Source of the DNA: Onchocerca volvulus
Taxonomy: Eukaryota > Nematoda > Chromadorea > Rhabditida > Onchocercidae
Direction of reading: 5' to 3'
NCBI GenBank assembly: GCA_000499405.2
Contig: HG738137.1
Span: 11,530,121-11,594,120 of the forward strand
Length of the DNA stretch: 64,000 bases
The notes under the pieces are model-generated. The model ran no database searches and was not told where the DNA came from. It saw nothing but the letters and a program-made list of their open reading frames with translations. Shown piece by piece: positions 23,247-36,800 of this stretch. A program made the translations under genes and the position numbers. The stretch's first letter is position 1, and each line of letters starts with the position of its first letter.

Positions 23247-25534
23247 AAAATTATTGCAAATCCATCGTTTTAAATTATATTTAAGCTTTTTTTTTTTTCC
23301 TATTTATTCGTGGATTGGAAAGACAAACAGTTTCACGTGAGATAGAATCAAAATAAACGAAAAACACGCGATGGCAATTTTTCGAAATAATTTACGGATT
23401 TCATATTTATCGTCCATTGTGTCGCAAATGTTTGCTCGCTAAAAAGAGAAAAGAAATAAATCGAAATATAAAAATGAAAATAAATCGATACGGTATTAGC
23501 TGATCAACAATCATTTTTATGATATTATTGAAAAGAAACTGTGTAGAATTGAATGTAAATAATAATGGTACACAAAATCGCTTCTTCATTATTTAATTAT
23601 AAATTTTCATTAAAAAATTCAAGTTAGGGAGTATGAATGGTTTAGATAACAAATAGCTTACATAAACAATTAGTGTCAACATCAATTACGTACATAATTC
23701 ATGAGTGCTACGTATGTATTTGACGTAGTTTACGTGTGCATTTCAATAAAAAGATTAAAAGAAAATAATTTATTTTTCTTTTTCATATTAAAATTTGGAT
23801 TGAAAAATTTTCATCGAACAATTTAACAGACAAATTTATAGTTCAATTAAAAAAAAAAAATAATTTAAATGGATTGTACATCGTTAAATGGCCTGCCATT
23901 GATATTCATACTTTTATTTTCGAATTTATTTCACTGCTGTAAAGTAGTTTTCAAGCTAAACTCATTGAGTTGACAATTCTAATTAAGATAATTACCTCGG
24001 TTTCCAGACACATTACTATTCCATATTTTAATTATCATTACTTCTCACATTTATTCAATGATATACTAAAAGTAAAAAAATGTATAAATTAACATGAATA
24101 ATCCCTCGCGACATGAATGAAATTTGGATAAAAAAATCAAAAAAAAAAAAAACAAACATTTCTTATTAATATATGTGCTAATGAACTTTCGAATTTCTCA
24201 AATTATCATCAACTATCAAAATTTTTCAATAATATTTTCTTTTTTATTCAACAAATTTATTGTTGAAATAAATTTTATGGCAAATTTGGAAATTCATACT
24301 GAAAGAAAGTTTAAGAATGACAACGATAATATGAATATGATGCAAATATCGTAAAAAGTTCCAGTAACGGGTTAATTTTTGGCGGTATTTTCTTTGTTTT
24401 TCTATGATAATTCATAATTCGTAAAAAGTAATCTGTGATAAGGTAATTCGTAATTGATAATTCGATAATTCGCATTAACTTATTATAACTAATACTTGAA
24501 TTTTTTAATATATCCCATCAAATCATCATTGAAATCTACTAGTTTCTATAGTATTTGTTGAATTTCTTTATCATTAATATGATTTAACGATGCTATCAAG
24601 TAATCAGTGGAAAATCGATTTTCTGGAATTTAATTATTATTTGAGTATCAAATCTTTTTCTAAGTTACTCATAAATATAAATCATAGTGTTGGGAATCCA
24701 AATATGCAAATATATGTCAAAAGATGATAAATATTGATGTCTTAATTCTGACATCCTATCAGTTTCTTTTTAATTATTAATGAATATGCAAACAATCGAT
24801 CCAATCAATTTTTAAATTCATATACTTCAAAAAAGAAAACAAAACAATGAAATTGCTGACGTTGATAACTTCTAGTACTTCTTTTTTTTTTTTTTTCATT
24901 ATTTTTATCATTTTTCTACTTTCCGCCCAAAGCACTGTTTATTTCGTTTTTTTGATTTCCTTTTTGTCAAAGATTATTTTACATCAAATTTATCATTCGA
25001 TTCAATTTACCGCAATACCACTCAACTTCAAAAGTTATCATAGTAGTGATGGATTATCAGCATGAAAATGATAAAAATAAAGTCATTTTTTTTCATTATC
25101 TAACATGTATCATTTTCCCTCATAATTATCGATGCGTTAAAACTAAAATTTATTTTAAATTTTAATCAATAAATATAGCTTAATTTGAATTATTATTCTC
25201 AAAAGTTATTCATTCGATGAAGAAGCTCATAATTGTTGACTATCTTTTAAATTATATCACTTAAATATTTGCATGCAACATTGATGTAATCATCGAATTT
25301 GAGCTTTTGATGATAATTATGATAAAAAGATTCCAATTTTAGTATATCTTTCAGTCATAACGTAATTAATAAAAGATAAATGGAGAGAGTAAATCATACA
25401 AATTATCGCTTAATTTTTTCATAATTTTTTAAATTTATTTATTTATTTTTTCTTATAGATTGGTTTTACTTACTTGAACAATTACACATTTCCTGCTACA
25501 ATCAATAACGAATTATGCGTTTCATGTGTCATGC

Positions 25535-25576
25535 GATTTGTCAAATGATATGATCGATTTGTCAAATGATATGATC
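25535..25576. repeat. Perfect 21-bp tandem duplication
   Basis: Two consecutive copies of a 21-base unit beginning GATTTGTCAAATGATATGAT and ending in C, apparently identical. Perfect identity suggests a recent event. Confidence 0.9.
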
Positions 25577-26708
25577 AGTGATAGTCTTCTGTTGACGATA
25601 AATATCGTTTTTTTTTTTTTTTTTTGTTAAAGAATTTGTTTTGATTGCATGAATGTATACTATTTTATTAAAATCATAATTTTGAATTTATAATACCACG
25701 TTCAGGATTAGTGTCATTTTATGAAATATGTACGAAAAGCATCGACAGGATAATATTATGCAAATATCATCAACCAATTTTATTAAAAGTTTGGTTGACA
25801 TACTGTTTGTTTAACCTTTTCGTGACGCATTTTTTTTTTACCGTAATTCAGTTCTACCTTAATTGTTTAGTAATTATTTCTCTTCCACGAATAAATTATA
25901 TGTTCCACAAATTTAAATTGCACCTTAATCACTTTAATTTTTTTCAAGAAATTTCACATTTAAAAAAAAATTTAATATGAAATTATCAAAATGTCGAGAA
26001 TTTCATCGACAATACAACTAAGACAATAATTTAATCATCTCTTGATAATTAATCAAATTATAAACAAAAAACCAAGTTCTAAGAATCACACGACAAAAAG
26101 ATTTCGTTTGGATTATGTAATAAATACATATAAGTTCAATATATTCAAACTAAGATTGGGTCAAACGAAATTTCGAAAGTTTGTTGTAATTTAAAATGAC
26201 GAAAGCAGAGACTTATTTGCTAGCATTTTTGAGATTTGAAGTGACGATAGATCTGATATTTGCAAATAAACCGATGGTTTGCCTGAGGAATTGAATCATC
26301 GGACTATCATTTTGTTCTTTAATCCTTTACCAAGTTTTATTTTCCATGTAAAATGGAAGCACATTCAATCAAATTCAGAACGGTTATCAGGAAGTTCATT
26401 AGATTCACTCTAAATTAGGCTCATTCTAAATTGAACTAAGCCTAAATTTTCATGCATTTTCTGTAGCCAATTCAAGCAGATGGAATTCATCCTACCTTCG
26501 GAAATATTAAATATTATCTATTATTCTAATTGTGCTTGATCTAAGTGCAAATTTCTTCCTTCTAAATTATCTTTAGCGTGTAGAAACATGGTCGAAGATT
26601 ATTTTCTGTAGTTTATTTTATCATATGCTAATTCCATCCATTTCTTTAAAACTACTAATTTAAATGTCACAGTGATTAATCTAAGATTATATGGTAGCTT
26701 ATAGAATA

Positions 26709-26756
26709 GAATATGCGGTAACTTATACGGTAGAATATACGGTAACTTATACGGTA
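26709..26756. repeat. 24-bp tandem duplication
   Basis: Two units built on GCGGTAACTTATACGGTA and ACGGTAACTTATACGGTA, one mismatch apart, followed by a partial third ACGGTAGC. Confidence 0.85.
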
Positions 26757-28409
26757 GCTTTCAGTGTTTATTACGCTTCATATATTTCTGCATTCGAAAA
26801 TCTCGTATGTTAACACTTGTCCATTTATTAAATTATTTCATCACAATTTCATCAATCAATGGACAGATAAGATTTGATCAATATAATCAAAAATATTATG
26901 CATATATCTTATAAAATCCTATAACAACCTACTAAATTGAATTTTAATTTTATCAGCTCAAAAATACTATCTTCATTTTCTATAAAATTTTATTAAAAAT
27001 TATTAGATTATTTCATACTTTTTCTTTTTATAAACTTAAATGGTGATTTTGATAAAAATTAGAGATATATAATTTGTTTACGTCCAATAATCCCATTTTA
27101 TTAAAATGATTAAGATTTCATCTTTGTAAAATATATTATGAACTAAATGTTAAGAAAAATTTAATCTCGTTTAAAATTTAATTTACTACTACAGTAAGTT
27201 ATTTCTTTGGCATATTTTCTACTAAATAAATGAATTACACGAGTGATGCTACGGTAATTTGATCTTGCATGTTGTGTTTATTATTTTAAGCACAAAAAAT
27301 TCTCATCCACCAATTCTGGAATATATAAGCAGTAAAAAATAAATTAAGAAATGAAAACAGTCAAAGTGATCCAGCAAGTTCAATAGAGGACGTTGAAAAA
27401 TCATGAAAATGAGAAAAGGACATTTTCGATCGTCAGATAAACTAATATGATGTGCTCGAAGTGATATTTAATCATTACTGAAATTTCGTTTTAAAAAGCC
27501 AATCCTACTTGTAACACATTTTTATCGTACTTCATAGTCATAAATTTTCCAAGTATTACAGGGATAATCAATTCTCTGCTTCCTATCTATTTTAAAGAAA
27601 ATATTTTCGATATTGAAAGAAGTAAAGTTTAATGGATAATTAATTAGTTTTTTTTTTTATCGACTGATTTTTGTTCATAGGCATAAGTTTTTCCATAAAA
27701 AAATTTGCTTGCAATTAAAAAAAAAAAAAGGGGAAAAATCAATTTATAAGTGCGTTGGAAAAAAAAATTAATTCACAAATGTGACTAGAAGAGAAAAAAA
27801 AGGTCAATTCACAAATGTGATTAGTTTTTAAATTGTGATTTAAAGTCACTTTAAAGTGATGGAAAATATCCTTTCCCAATTATGATTTGCCATATTTCAA
27901 TGGCAAACGAAAAAAATTGTTTTCACATTTATGAACTATTTTTTCTAATGATAATTAATATTGCTTTGTTTGAAGTTTAATCTTACGCATCGAACAACGC
28001 CGCCTTCTTTGCCCTAAATTTTATCGCTGTTTTTTTTCGATTTCTTTCCGTTTGCTTCGTCATTAATTACGAAGGAACAAAATGATTGAAAATATATTCG
28101 ATGCCAAAAATTACTTCTATCCAAGTAATCATTTCTGAACGTCAACAATACAAAGGAAATAGTATCAACTTTTAAAATCTCACTAAAATTGTTTAAATAT
28201 TTGACACTAGAAAGATGTTGATTACAAGATACGAATTACACTTGAGTGTTACTCAAATACCATGTTCTAAACAGCATAAATGAGTCATTTTTGAAAATCG
28301 AATAAGTAAAAACTTAAATTGTTATCTATCGACATATCACATGATAATGATAGCTATTGTAGATGGTTGATCGAAATCTATTCTTTGATGGAACATAGAT
28401 TAGTTCAAA

Positions 28410-28720
28410 TCTGATCTAATCATTCGATAATATCAAGTATTATCAATAAGATAATTGAATTGAAGTGAATCTCATGCAATCACTGATATTTCACTGATAT
28501 CTTTTACCCTGTCCACTCCATTTGACAGTCTTATAAAAATTTTCACATTTCAAGGAAAGATGACTTATTTGTTTATCTATTTGATGACATTCAATCAAAC
28601 AGTTTGATGCAAAGTAAACAAAAAAATTACATCACAATAATTGAATTGATGTAAATTTGATGGGAAAAATAATAAACAAGCAATGGCTATATTGCATGTC
28701 ATTTTTGGCAATCATTTCTT
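28410..28720. repeat. Old dispersed repeat, copy related to 45270-45640
   Basis: Shares an ordered series of blocks with the region 45270-45640: AAGTATTATCA, AAGATAATT, ATGCAATCA, CACTCCATTTGA-like, TGATGACAT-type, ACAATAATTGAATTGATG, a GGGGAAA/GGGAAAAATAATA region and ATATTGCAT, in the same orientation. Divergence is high and boundaries are approximate. Confidence 0.5.
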
Positions 28721-29009
28721 ACTTTCTATTTTTGTGCCAATGACTTATTTGTATAATTTTGTACTAAGAAAATGAAGTTAATATTAGATGAAATAAATTC
28801 AAACGATTTGTTTACTTGAAATCATATTGGATCATAAACAAACATTTAATCTATGTTGATAAGATATGGAAAAAGATTCTACGTTGATAAGAATGCTTTA
28901 TTGATATAGGATGAAATGATAGCTTCAGAAATTTAACATGGGAAAAGATAAGTTTGAAAGTGAATCGCATAGTTATTGATCATTGAAAGTTAACAATATG
29001 ACTCAAAAA

Positions 29010-29430
29010 TTCCATAAACCATTTTTTTTTCTTTTTTTTCTAACAATACGAAAAATTTCTCAATTGAACTATGACCTGTACATATAACAATCGGATGACA
29101 ATATGATGCTGAAGCCAATTTCCTTGCAACTATGCAAGAAGTTGCAGAAGAAATCAATATCAGTCATTTTGGATGATAGCGGCATCTGAGATCTTGAAGT
29201 AAATTGATAAGATGAAGAAATCTAGCACGAGTTATCTTCATTGACTATTCGATAATCAAAAAAAATGTCAATTTATCTCAAACATTCCATATGTCATTTT
29301 TTTTTTTTTTCTTCATCCAACAGTAAAAGAATTTCCGGGTTGAACTATGATCTATGTATATGACAAATATATGACAATCAATTATGATTGGCTCAATAAT
29401 TGGATAGCTGTCTGCAAATTTAATTAATAT
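29010..29430. repeat. Diverged ~125-bp direct repeat pair
   Basis: Units at about 29010-29130 and 29275-29400 share CATTCCATA-like starts, a long T-rich run, then TTGAACTATGACCTGTACAT versus TTGAACTATGATCTATGTAT and ATGACAATA/ATGACAATC. They are separated by ~140 bp of unrelated sequence. Confidence 0.65.
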
Positions 29431-29589
29431 AAAAAGATTATATTAAATTTGATAAATTAAAAAAAAATTTTTTTTGATAAATTTAAAAAGATTATATTTT
29501 ATCAAATTTACAGTGTCTTTGCAATTTTCTTCCAGCTAACATTGATGAATAGAAAGAATTCGACTTCCTGTCACAGCAACTCTTGATCA

Positions 29590-30160
29590 CATGTCAATGT
29601 CACATGTTTAACAATTTGATTCATCAAAAGTTGAACAAAATAAGTTATGAAGTTTCGCGTCATACGCTTCATTTCACTAAATTTTTTTGCTAACAAATAA
29701 TAAATGATGATCAGTTATCTATTTTACTCATTTAAATTCTGTCACTTTTCTTTCCTACTAATTTGAATTCCAATGCAAAGTCATTGGTATAAATAATTAT
29801 TCATTCATTTTCATCAAGATATAAATTAATTTTTACGTCTTTTTTTTTTTTTTTTAATTATAAATACACCTGCTGTATTTACGACGAATATGAATATGGT
29901 AGGTAAATTTATCAAGGACGAATTGCTACGATGAGCATGCAATTTCGATTTCAAAGTAAAATCATATTAACAATTTGATTTCTCAAAAATTGAACAAAAT
30001 AAATTATGAAATTTCACTCCAAATGCTGCATTTCAACAAATTTTTTTGTTAACAAATGATAGATGGTGATCTATCATCTATTCTTGACCGGAAGAAGTTA
30101 TAAAATTCTGCTCTATACGCTGCATTTCACTAAACTTTTTGGTAACAAATAGCACATGAT
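29590..30160. repeat. Three diverged ~100-bp direct repeats
   Basis: Units at about 29607-29720, 29965-30080 and 30090-30165 share ACAATTTGATT...CAAAA, TTGAACAAAATAA, TTATGAA, CGCTTCATTTCACTAAATTT (in variant forms), TAACAAAT and ATGATGATC. The third unit lacks the left portion. Identity is moderate, so the expansion is old. Confidence 0.65.
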
Positions 30161-30863
30161 AATCTAGAAAAAAAAAAAAAAAGAAATTAAGCAAGAATCA
30201 TGATGTAAAATCATTTCACTATAATTCTTGCTCGTCCCTTCTTCTTCTTCTGTGATAAGATCCACAATTACTTTGTATGTCAAAAGTTTAATGATTTATT
30301 GAATGTCTGAGCTAACATTTTCGATGCTTTGCGACATGAATCTTTGTACTTGACAGAAGACATCTTCAACATCGCCAATTTTATATCTGCTGAATTCCAA
30401 AGATAACTGATTTCCTCCAAAAGGAATCGATTAGATTTAATGATTATGAAACTCATTCATCCTTTGTAAAAATCGATGGCATATTCTCTGGACAGATAAA
30501 ATAAAATATGGATACTTAAGGCCGAATTACCATATATCACTTGAATAGTCTGCCATATAATTTTAAACTTTTCAGTGCTAAAGTTAGAGATCAAAATTTG
30601 ATGATTATGAAATTTCTATTATCATAATTATTGCTCATTTGTAAAAATATATATATTTTTTAAATTTTTATCATCATTATTTTTAAAGGACTGAAATTCG
30701 AAAATTATTAAAAATAAATTTAGATAAACTGATATATTTTTTGTAAATTTATTTCGGACTGCATAAATAAGAACACAATCTATGCGAAAATATAGGCTTA
30801 TCAGCGTAAAGATATTACGATTAATAATATTCATTTCTAATTTCTCAAAACTCCGAAAACTTT

Positions 30864-30870
30864 AGAGTTA
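30864..30870 (+). other. Candidate spliced-leader acceptor before the SLC26 start codon
   Basis: AACTTTAG ends 5 bases before the ATG at 30871. Such very short leaders after an acceptor-like sequence are typical of trans-spliced nematode mRNAs. This supports the choice of start but is inference from spacing only. Confidence 0.5.
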
Positions 30871-33800
30871 ATGGAAGTCAAAAATGTATGGTATAATCAT
30901 GGCCTGAACCAGGTTGGTTTCTTAAATATTTTGAAATTTTAAATTAATAACTGACAAATTTCTTTGACAATTTTCCGAAGACGTTGTTGAGAAAATTATC
31001 TATCAAAACTTCGAAAATTTGCGATAATTGAGTTTTTTAACTCTTCAAATGCAAACTAACAAAATTTGAACTGTCAAACCTTCCCTTCCATTTTAATTTT
31101 CTTGATTAATTCAATCAAAACAGGTCAGAAAACACTGACAGTTTTCTGATAATTCTTTTTTTTTTTTTTTATTCTATCAGTTATCAATTAAAAGTTTCAT
31201 TGAGTTTACTTCAGAATTCTAATTCAGAAAAGTTCCGGCGGAGTTTCGCTATTTATAGATTTTGATGACTATTTTTATGAAGTCTCTTTAGGCATTAATG
31301 AGAAAATCTAATACTGATAAGCTCTCAACAATTTATCTTTTTAAGGCTGAATATGATGAAAAATTTCGATATAGATCAAAATCTACGCTAAAACAACAGC
31401 TAAAGTAAGACTTTTAATACCTGATACATCAACCTTTTCTCGGTGTCATTATTTTTCGGTTTGAATGAGACTTCAGAACCTTCAGATATAGTTCGACAAA
31501 AAAGTTTTATTCATAAAAGCCTTCGATATCGATGTCCAGATCATCAAGTCCTTAACTTCTAACGGAATGTTTCCGTAAATTTATCGAGTATAAAAATTAA
31601 TCTAAGTAATTTTATCATAAGACATATACATACTTGTAAATTTACTGCAAATTTTTACGTATTAGCTTGCCAATAGACGACAGAATCTATTTGGCTCATT
31701 TCCCATTCTGCCTTGTAACGTCAATCTTACATTTCCGTCAAAATTACATTTCAAAGTTAGATTTGTATTTCGAATCTTGGCAATCATATTTTAGGTATGA
31801 ATGAATTATTTTTGAAGAAAATCATTAATATGCATGCAGTTAATTAAATTGATATATAATATACATCCGGTAGTTGCTTCAAATTGCAATACCAAGTGCA
31901 AATGCATGATGAAGTTAGAATTGCAAGTAACATGCAGCTGTGCTGCTTCTTTCTTTCCTCCAACAATTTTCAGGCAAAAAGCATGTCGATTAATGTCACC
32001 ATGTTCAAGTCCGATGAATCTATGGCGATGGCTTATGGATTTTGTACCCGTTTTGCAATGGTTACCAAAATACAACTGGAAAACTGATACGCTTCATGAT
32101 ATCATCGGTGGATTAACAATCGGTGTCATGCATATACCTCAAAGTTTATTGCTTTTTCCATTAAAGCAAAAGTTTGACAAAATATGCTTATTAATAAATT
32201 TAAATTCCATCTATTTCTTGTTGAAGACTGCTATTCATCCGGTGTAGCAGTGTATACTTCCGGGTTGGCAGGAAATCTTTCCGTTATAGCAGTATATTCT
32301 TTCTTTGCAACAGTATATTTTTCCGGTGTAACTTGCGGTGTCGGGAAATTAGAAAGATTTAGAGAAGATTTTTAGCAAAAATGAAAAATTTCGAAATGTA
32401 TTTTTTATGCTATAAAGGTTTTGTTATGACATAATTTATCACCGCAGCTATGTTACCGTACAGTTCATAGACGAATGCTGAAAATGATCGATAATTGGGG
32501 AAAATAACAATCTGCGATATGTGATAAAAATTGGAATAAAGTAAAGAAGTAACTACCCATCAAGATCGGTGAAAAAAGTGACTGCTTTATATTGATATAT
32601 TGATGAATTGATCCCGGATAATTAGAAGCTCCTTTCTATATCGATTATCCTTGGTCTCTTGTAGTAGATGGTGACTTACAGTTCTTTAGACAATGTACAC
32701 AAGTAACAATCCTTACAACATTCAAGATGACATGTTTTACAATCTTTTAGACAATGTACATGAGCTGTATTAGCTATATTAGCACATTGGAAAATGAGAG
32801 AGAGAATAAAGGTCTTTGTGTCGAGATATGAATAAGTGACTCACTTGTCTGAGAAATATTACAAATTTCTACCATACACAATATTTCGGTTATTTCATCA
32901 TATCTATACTCCGAAAAATATTTCGATTTTTCCAACATTCGGTGTAATACATAAGAATATATTTTCTCGGTGTATCAGTATATTCTTGCGATTAACAAGT
33001 TTTTATTTAGTTTGACTTCTATACATCTTTATTTCAAAAAATTTCATTTGTAGATATATGTATACATTAAATTCAAGCAGAAATTAAGTTTAGAAATGGT
33101 TTACATATTTTAAATTATCTAAAGTGTTATGTATTTTAATCATTTCTTCTGACAGACTGAAATCTATCACCATCACCGATTATTTTTCAGGTATAGCATA
33201 TGCAATATTAGCAGGTACTGATCCAATAAATGGTTTGTATACATCTCTTTTCCCGGTTTTTTTCTATATGTTTTTCGGCACATCAAAACATGCATCAGTT
33301 GGTAATTTTTTAATTTTCATAAAGTCAAAATTAGTGACAAATGTTTAAATTGTGCGGATTATTTTGTTAGAAATTAGCGAAATGAAATATTCTTATCAAC
33401 TAATTTTCAGTTCCTGTGAATAAAAATTCGTTTATGACCTCATTTTTTCTATTTGAAATCTTAATAATCAATAAACATGATATTAATGATCTTAATCTTA
33501 TCATTTTTTAAAAACAAAAATTTTCTTATAGGATCATTTGCTGTGACATCTATAATGACTGGATTCGCAAGCAATGAAATTATACAGCAACAATCAGAAA
33601 TGAGTAATACGATTATTATGAATAATACAATAACTTCACTAACCCATGCAGAAGTAACTACAACACTTGCCTTCACTACGGGTATTGTCGAGGTATCCAT
33701 TCAATTTTTTTATTACTCTTCTTTGCTAATGATTAGATAATTGTTAATCTGACTTATTTTTTCCGTTCAAAATTATCATTTTCTGATCCATATCCATTCA

Positions 33801-36800
33801 TCACTTTTAGTGCATATTAATTCACCGTGACATATAAAACTTTTTATATAAAAGCATAAAATGTAACTTCATCAAATATAACTTTATCACACATTAGCAT
33901 AAAATAGAGCTTGATACTTTTGATATATCCGTTTGATTATATCAATTCCTATCAAATAAAGCAATCAATATTACTGATAAATTAATTAAAGTTTACGATA
34001 AATTTTACTTCCGGAAGATTTCGCTATAATTTGTGAAAATTATTTCAATCGTTAATTTCAGTTTTTTAAATTTTATTCACCATTTTAGTTCATAAATTCT
34101 AATGAATTCTTGTTTCAGCTAGCTGCAGGTATTTTTCAACTTGAATTTCTCACTGCTTGTTTCTCAGATACATTGGTATCCGGTTTCATTACTGCTGCTG
34201 CTGTACACATAGTAATTGCTCAATTGGATGGTTTTTTCGGATTTACAGCACCGAAATTCAATGGAATAGGATATCTTTTTAAGGTATTCAATAGGATTAT
34301 AAACAGTCATGGAAATATTTTTTCAAAAAACGAAATATTTTATTTGAAAAGTTTAAAAGTATTCATACAGAATTAGCAGATAGAAACAATTCTGTTTTTT
34401 TTTCTTCAATCAGAGACAATCATGTTAAAAAAAAATTCTTATTACATTTTTAATTAATTTACTTTTTGCTTTTTGTCCGAATGCAATTATTTGCTGCATT
34501 GCGTTCAGTTTCTAATCGTTTCATTTAACTCTCAGTTGCTAAACATATTAAGAATGCTTCTGTTGAAAGTAATTCTACTGTTAGCTTTTCAATTTTTAGC
34601 CAAAAATCAATTTATCAACTTGACATATTAATTAATTTTTATACTTTTCTTTTTTTTTCAGAGAATTTACAGTATTCTAACACACATTCCACAGACGAAC
34701 TTCTATACTTTCGGGATGTCAATTTTTGGTGTAATTTTTCTTTATTTGGGCAAAAGTTTTATGACACCATTTTTGAATAAACACCTACCATTTAACGTCC
34801 CCGTACCTTATGAATTATTTTTGGTAAGTTTACTTTGATATTCAAATTTTGAATAAATGAACACTTACATTTTTATTTATATAGACTAACTCGACCCGGC
34901 CATGCGTTGCCATAGCCACATCAACGCGTGGCCGAATCGAATTACTCCATATAAATAAAAATGTAAATTTTCGTTTATTTAAAATCTTAAAGCTCCGAAA
35001 GTTTTTATCGATTGCTTTGAAAATTCGACACAATGTTGCATTTGAATACGAGCATGTTTTTATACACTTTTATATACACGCCTTGCTGTGGCTCAGTCTG
35101 TGGCTCAGGTTAAGGGGGGAAGGAAGAAAAGAGAAAGCGCACATTTCTAGTGTTGGGGTAAAAATCTAATAGTTTGTTATTTGGTTTGTACTCTAATTGG
35201 ATTTTGATTAATTCTTGCGATTATGATTCGGCTAGATCAGCAATAAGTGTGGATCTGTGAATTGAAGTATTTTGGTGGTAAAAATGTTTATTATTTTGAC
35301 AGTAAAATATGTTTATCGTCCGTTCGAAGCTATTTCGCGCCGCTTAACATTCAATACTCCTTGTTTACAATAACTGTCGTGGTTATTTAACATCTTTTGG
35401 CCTTCGTCCACATCCAATATGTTTAATTTTACAGTGCTTTTGGCTTATAATATTTTTTGTTGTCTATATAGATATAGATATTGTCTGCTTTTTCGGCTCT
35501 AGAACACGCAACATAAAATCAAAAATTTCATGTGAGAAGCAGTCCGTGTCTAGATCTAAGCCATACAATTTTAAAGATTGGCGCTGAGCTTTGTTGACGG
35601 TAATTGCTAACGCCAATCGAATTGGTGATTGCATTCTTTTAAACTGAAATGGAGTGTCTATTGGAATCGTAAGAATGCGAGAAATGAAGGCATCTTCACC
35701 TTTGAACAGTCCTGTCAAAATTGTTGCTTCTACGACGTTGCTCATTATTTTTTTTAACTGTAAGCCGCATGCCGTTAGTTAAGATTTCGCACATCATAAT
35801 TGGAAACCCATTTTCAATTGTAGTACGTGTAGGGTATTTCTGACAGATCGAGCGAATTTTAAAATTCTGTTGGATAATTAACCGCTTCATCTGCTTCCCC
35901 AACAGTGTCGACGGACTTTACGACGGACTTCTGCTTCGCTTTGAATGTTTGACTGAATAATGTTTAGTTCATAGACGCCTTTGTTCTTCGCCGTAAAAAT
36001 AGCTCGTTCACTCAGCCAATCGTGAATTGGTTTGAATATTAGGAAATACTTTTTCAACCAATTCTTCTTTTGACGTCACTAAATTGCAGAAGTTAATGAG
36101 AGTGAAATTCTTCTTGAGGTCAGAGCAATCGACACCTTTCCGTTTCCAATTTCTAGCAGTTAATGTAAGAATGTTTCAGCTCATCGATCGATTTGCAGCA
36201 GGATAAATGGGTCATAAATCGGAAACACTGAAATGGAATCATAAAATATTTAGTGTAGTGTGTATTGTTTTTAAGTCCAAAATATAACAGATAACGTTGT
36301 TTTTCAAAAAAAAAAAAGAATGTTGTCACAAAAACTAACTGAGCTATTCTTTATCTGTTTCGCTCATTCGCTGAAAGCTCTGTTGTCGGTTCCTGCTGCC
36401 GCCGAATGGTCCCCGAAATTGACTTATGATTGAACTTGAACTTCAACGTGAACTCGTGCTGCGGTCGAACTGTATGATTAAAACTGACTTAAGTCCTGAC
36501 CTTTTCTATCTTTCGGTGCTCTTCCTCCTCCAGCTTGTCGCCTTATGATTGGTTGATCTCACTTTGCTTATCTATGAATCGGAGCGTTTTCGCGATAAAG
36601 ATGTCTATCTCTTTTCGCTTGTTGGTTCCTTTGAGACTATGTCGCGTAAATTGAAATTTAATATCCCTTGTTTACCATGATTTTCCCTTTGTTGAGGAAA
36701 AAAATTTTAAGGATTAAATGAACAATACCCGGCAAATTATACAAAATATTAACAATCGTTTGAATGCTATAATTGTCATACTTTTCTTTTGTGGCTGTCG

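Larger units (their letters stand above)
22653..30870. other. Gene-free repeat-bearing stretch upstream of the SLC26 gene
   Basis: About 8 kb with no supported exon on either strand. It contains a MITE-like inverted repeat (22774-23171), short tandem duplications (23174-23246, 25535-25576, 26709-26756), one copy of a dispersed repeat (28410-28720) and two families of locally duplicated ~70-130-bp units (29010-29430 and 29590-30160). The promoter of the SLC26 gene should lie near its right end, but no element can be named. Confidence 0.5.

Noticed and set aside
27558..27570. ACAGGGATAA, identical to a 28S core word
   Set aside because: Only ~10 bases match and the flanks do not follow 28S, unlike the three accepted fragments.
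31834..31973. Continuous open frame leading into the first large SLC26 exon from an ATG at 31834
   Set aside because: The extra residues do not resemble a SulP N-terminus, whereas splicing at the acceptor 31972-31973 joins in phase with exons at 31346 and 30871 that do.
32144..33190. Repeated TTCCGGTGTA / GTATATTC words in the second large SLC26 intron
   Set aside because: Short, irregular and too decayed to define a repeat unit.
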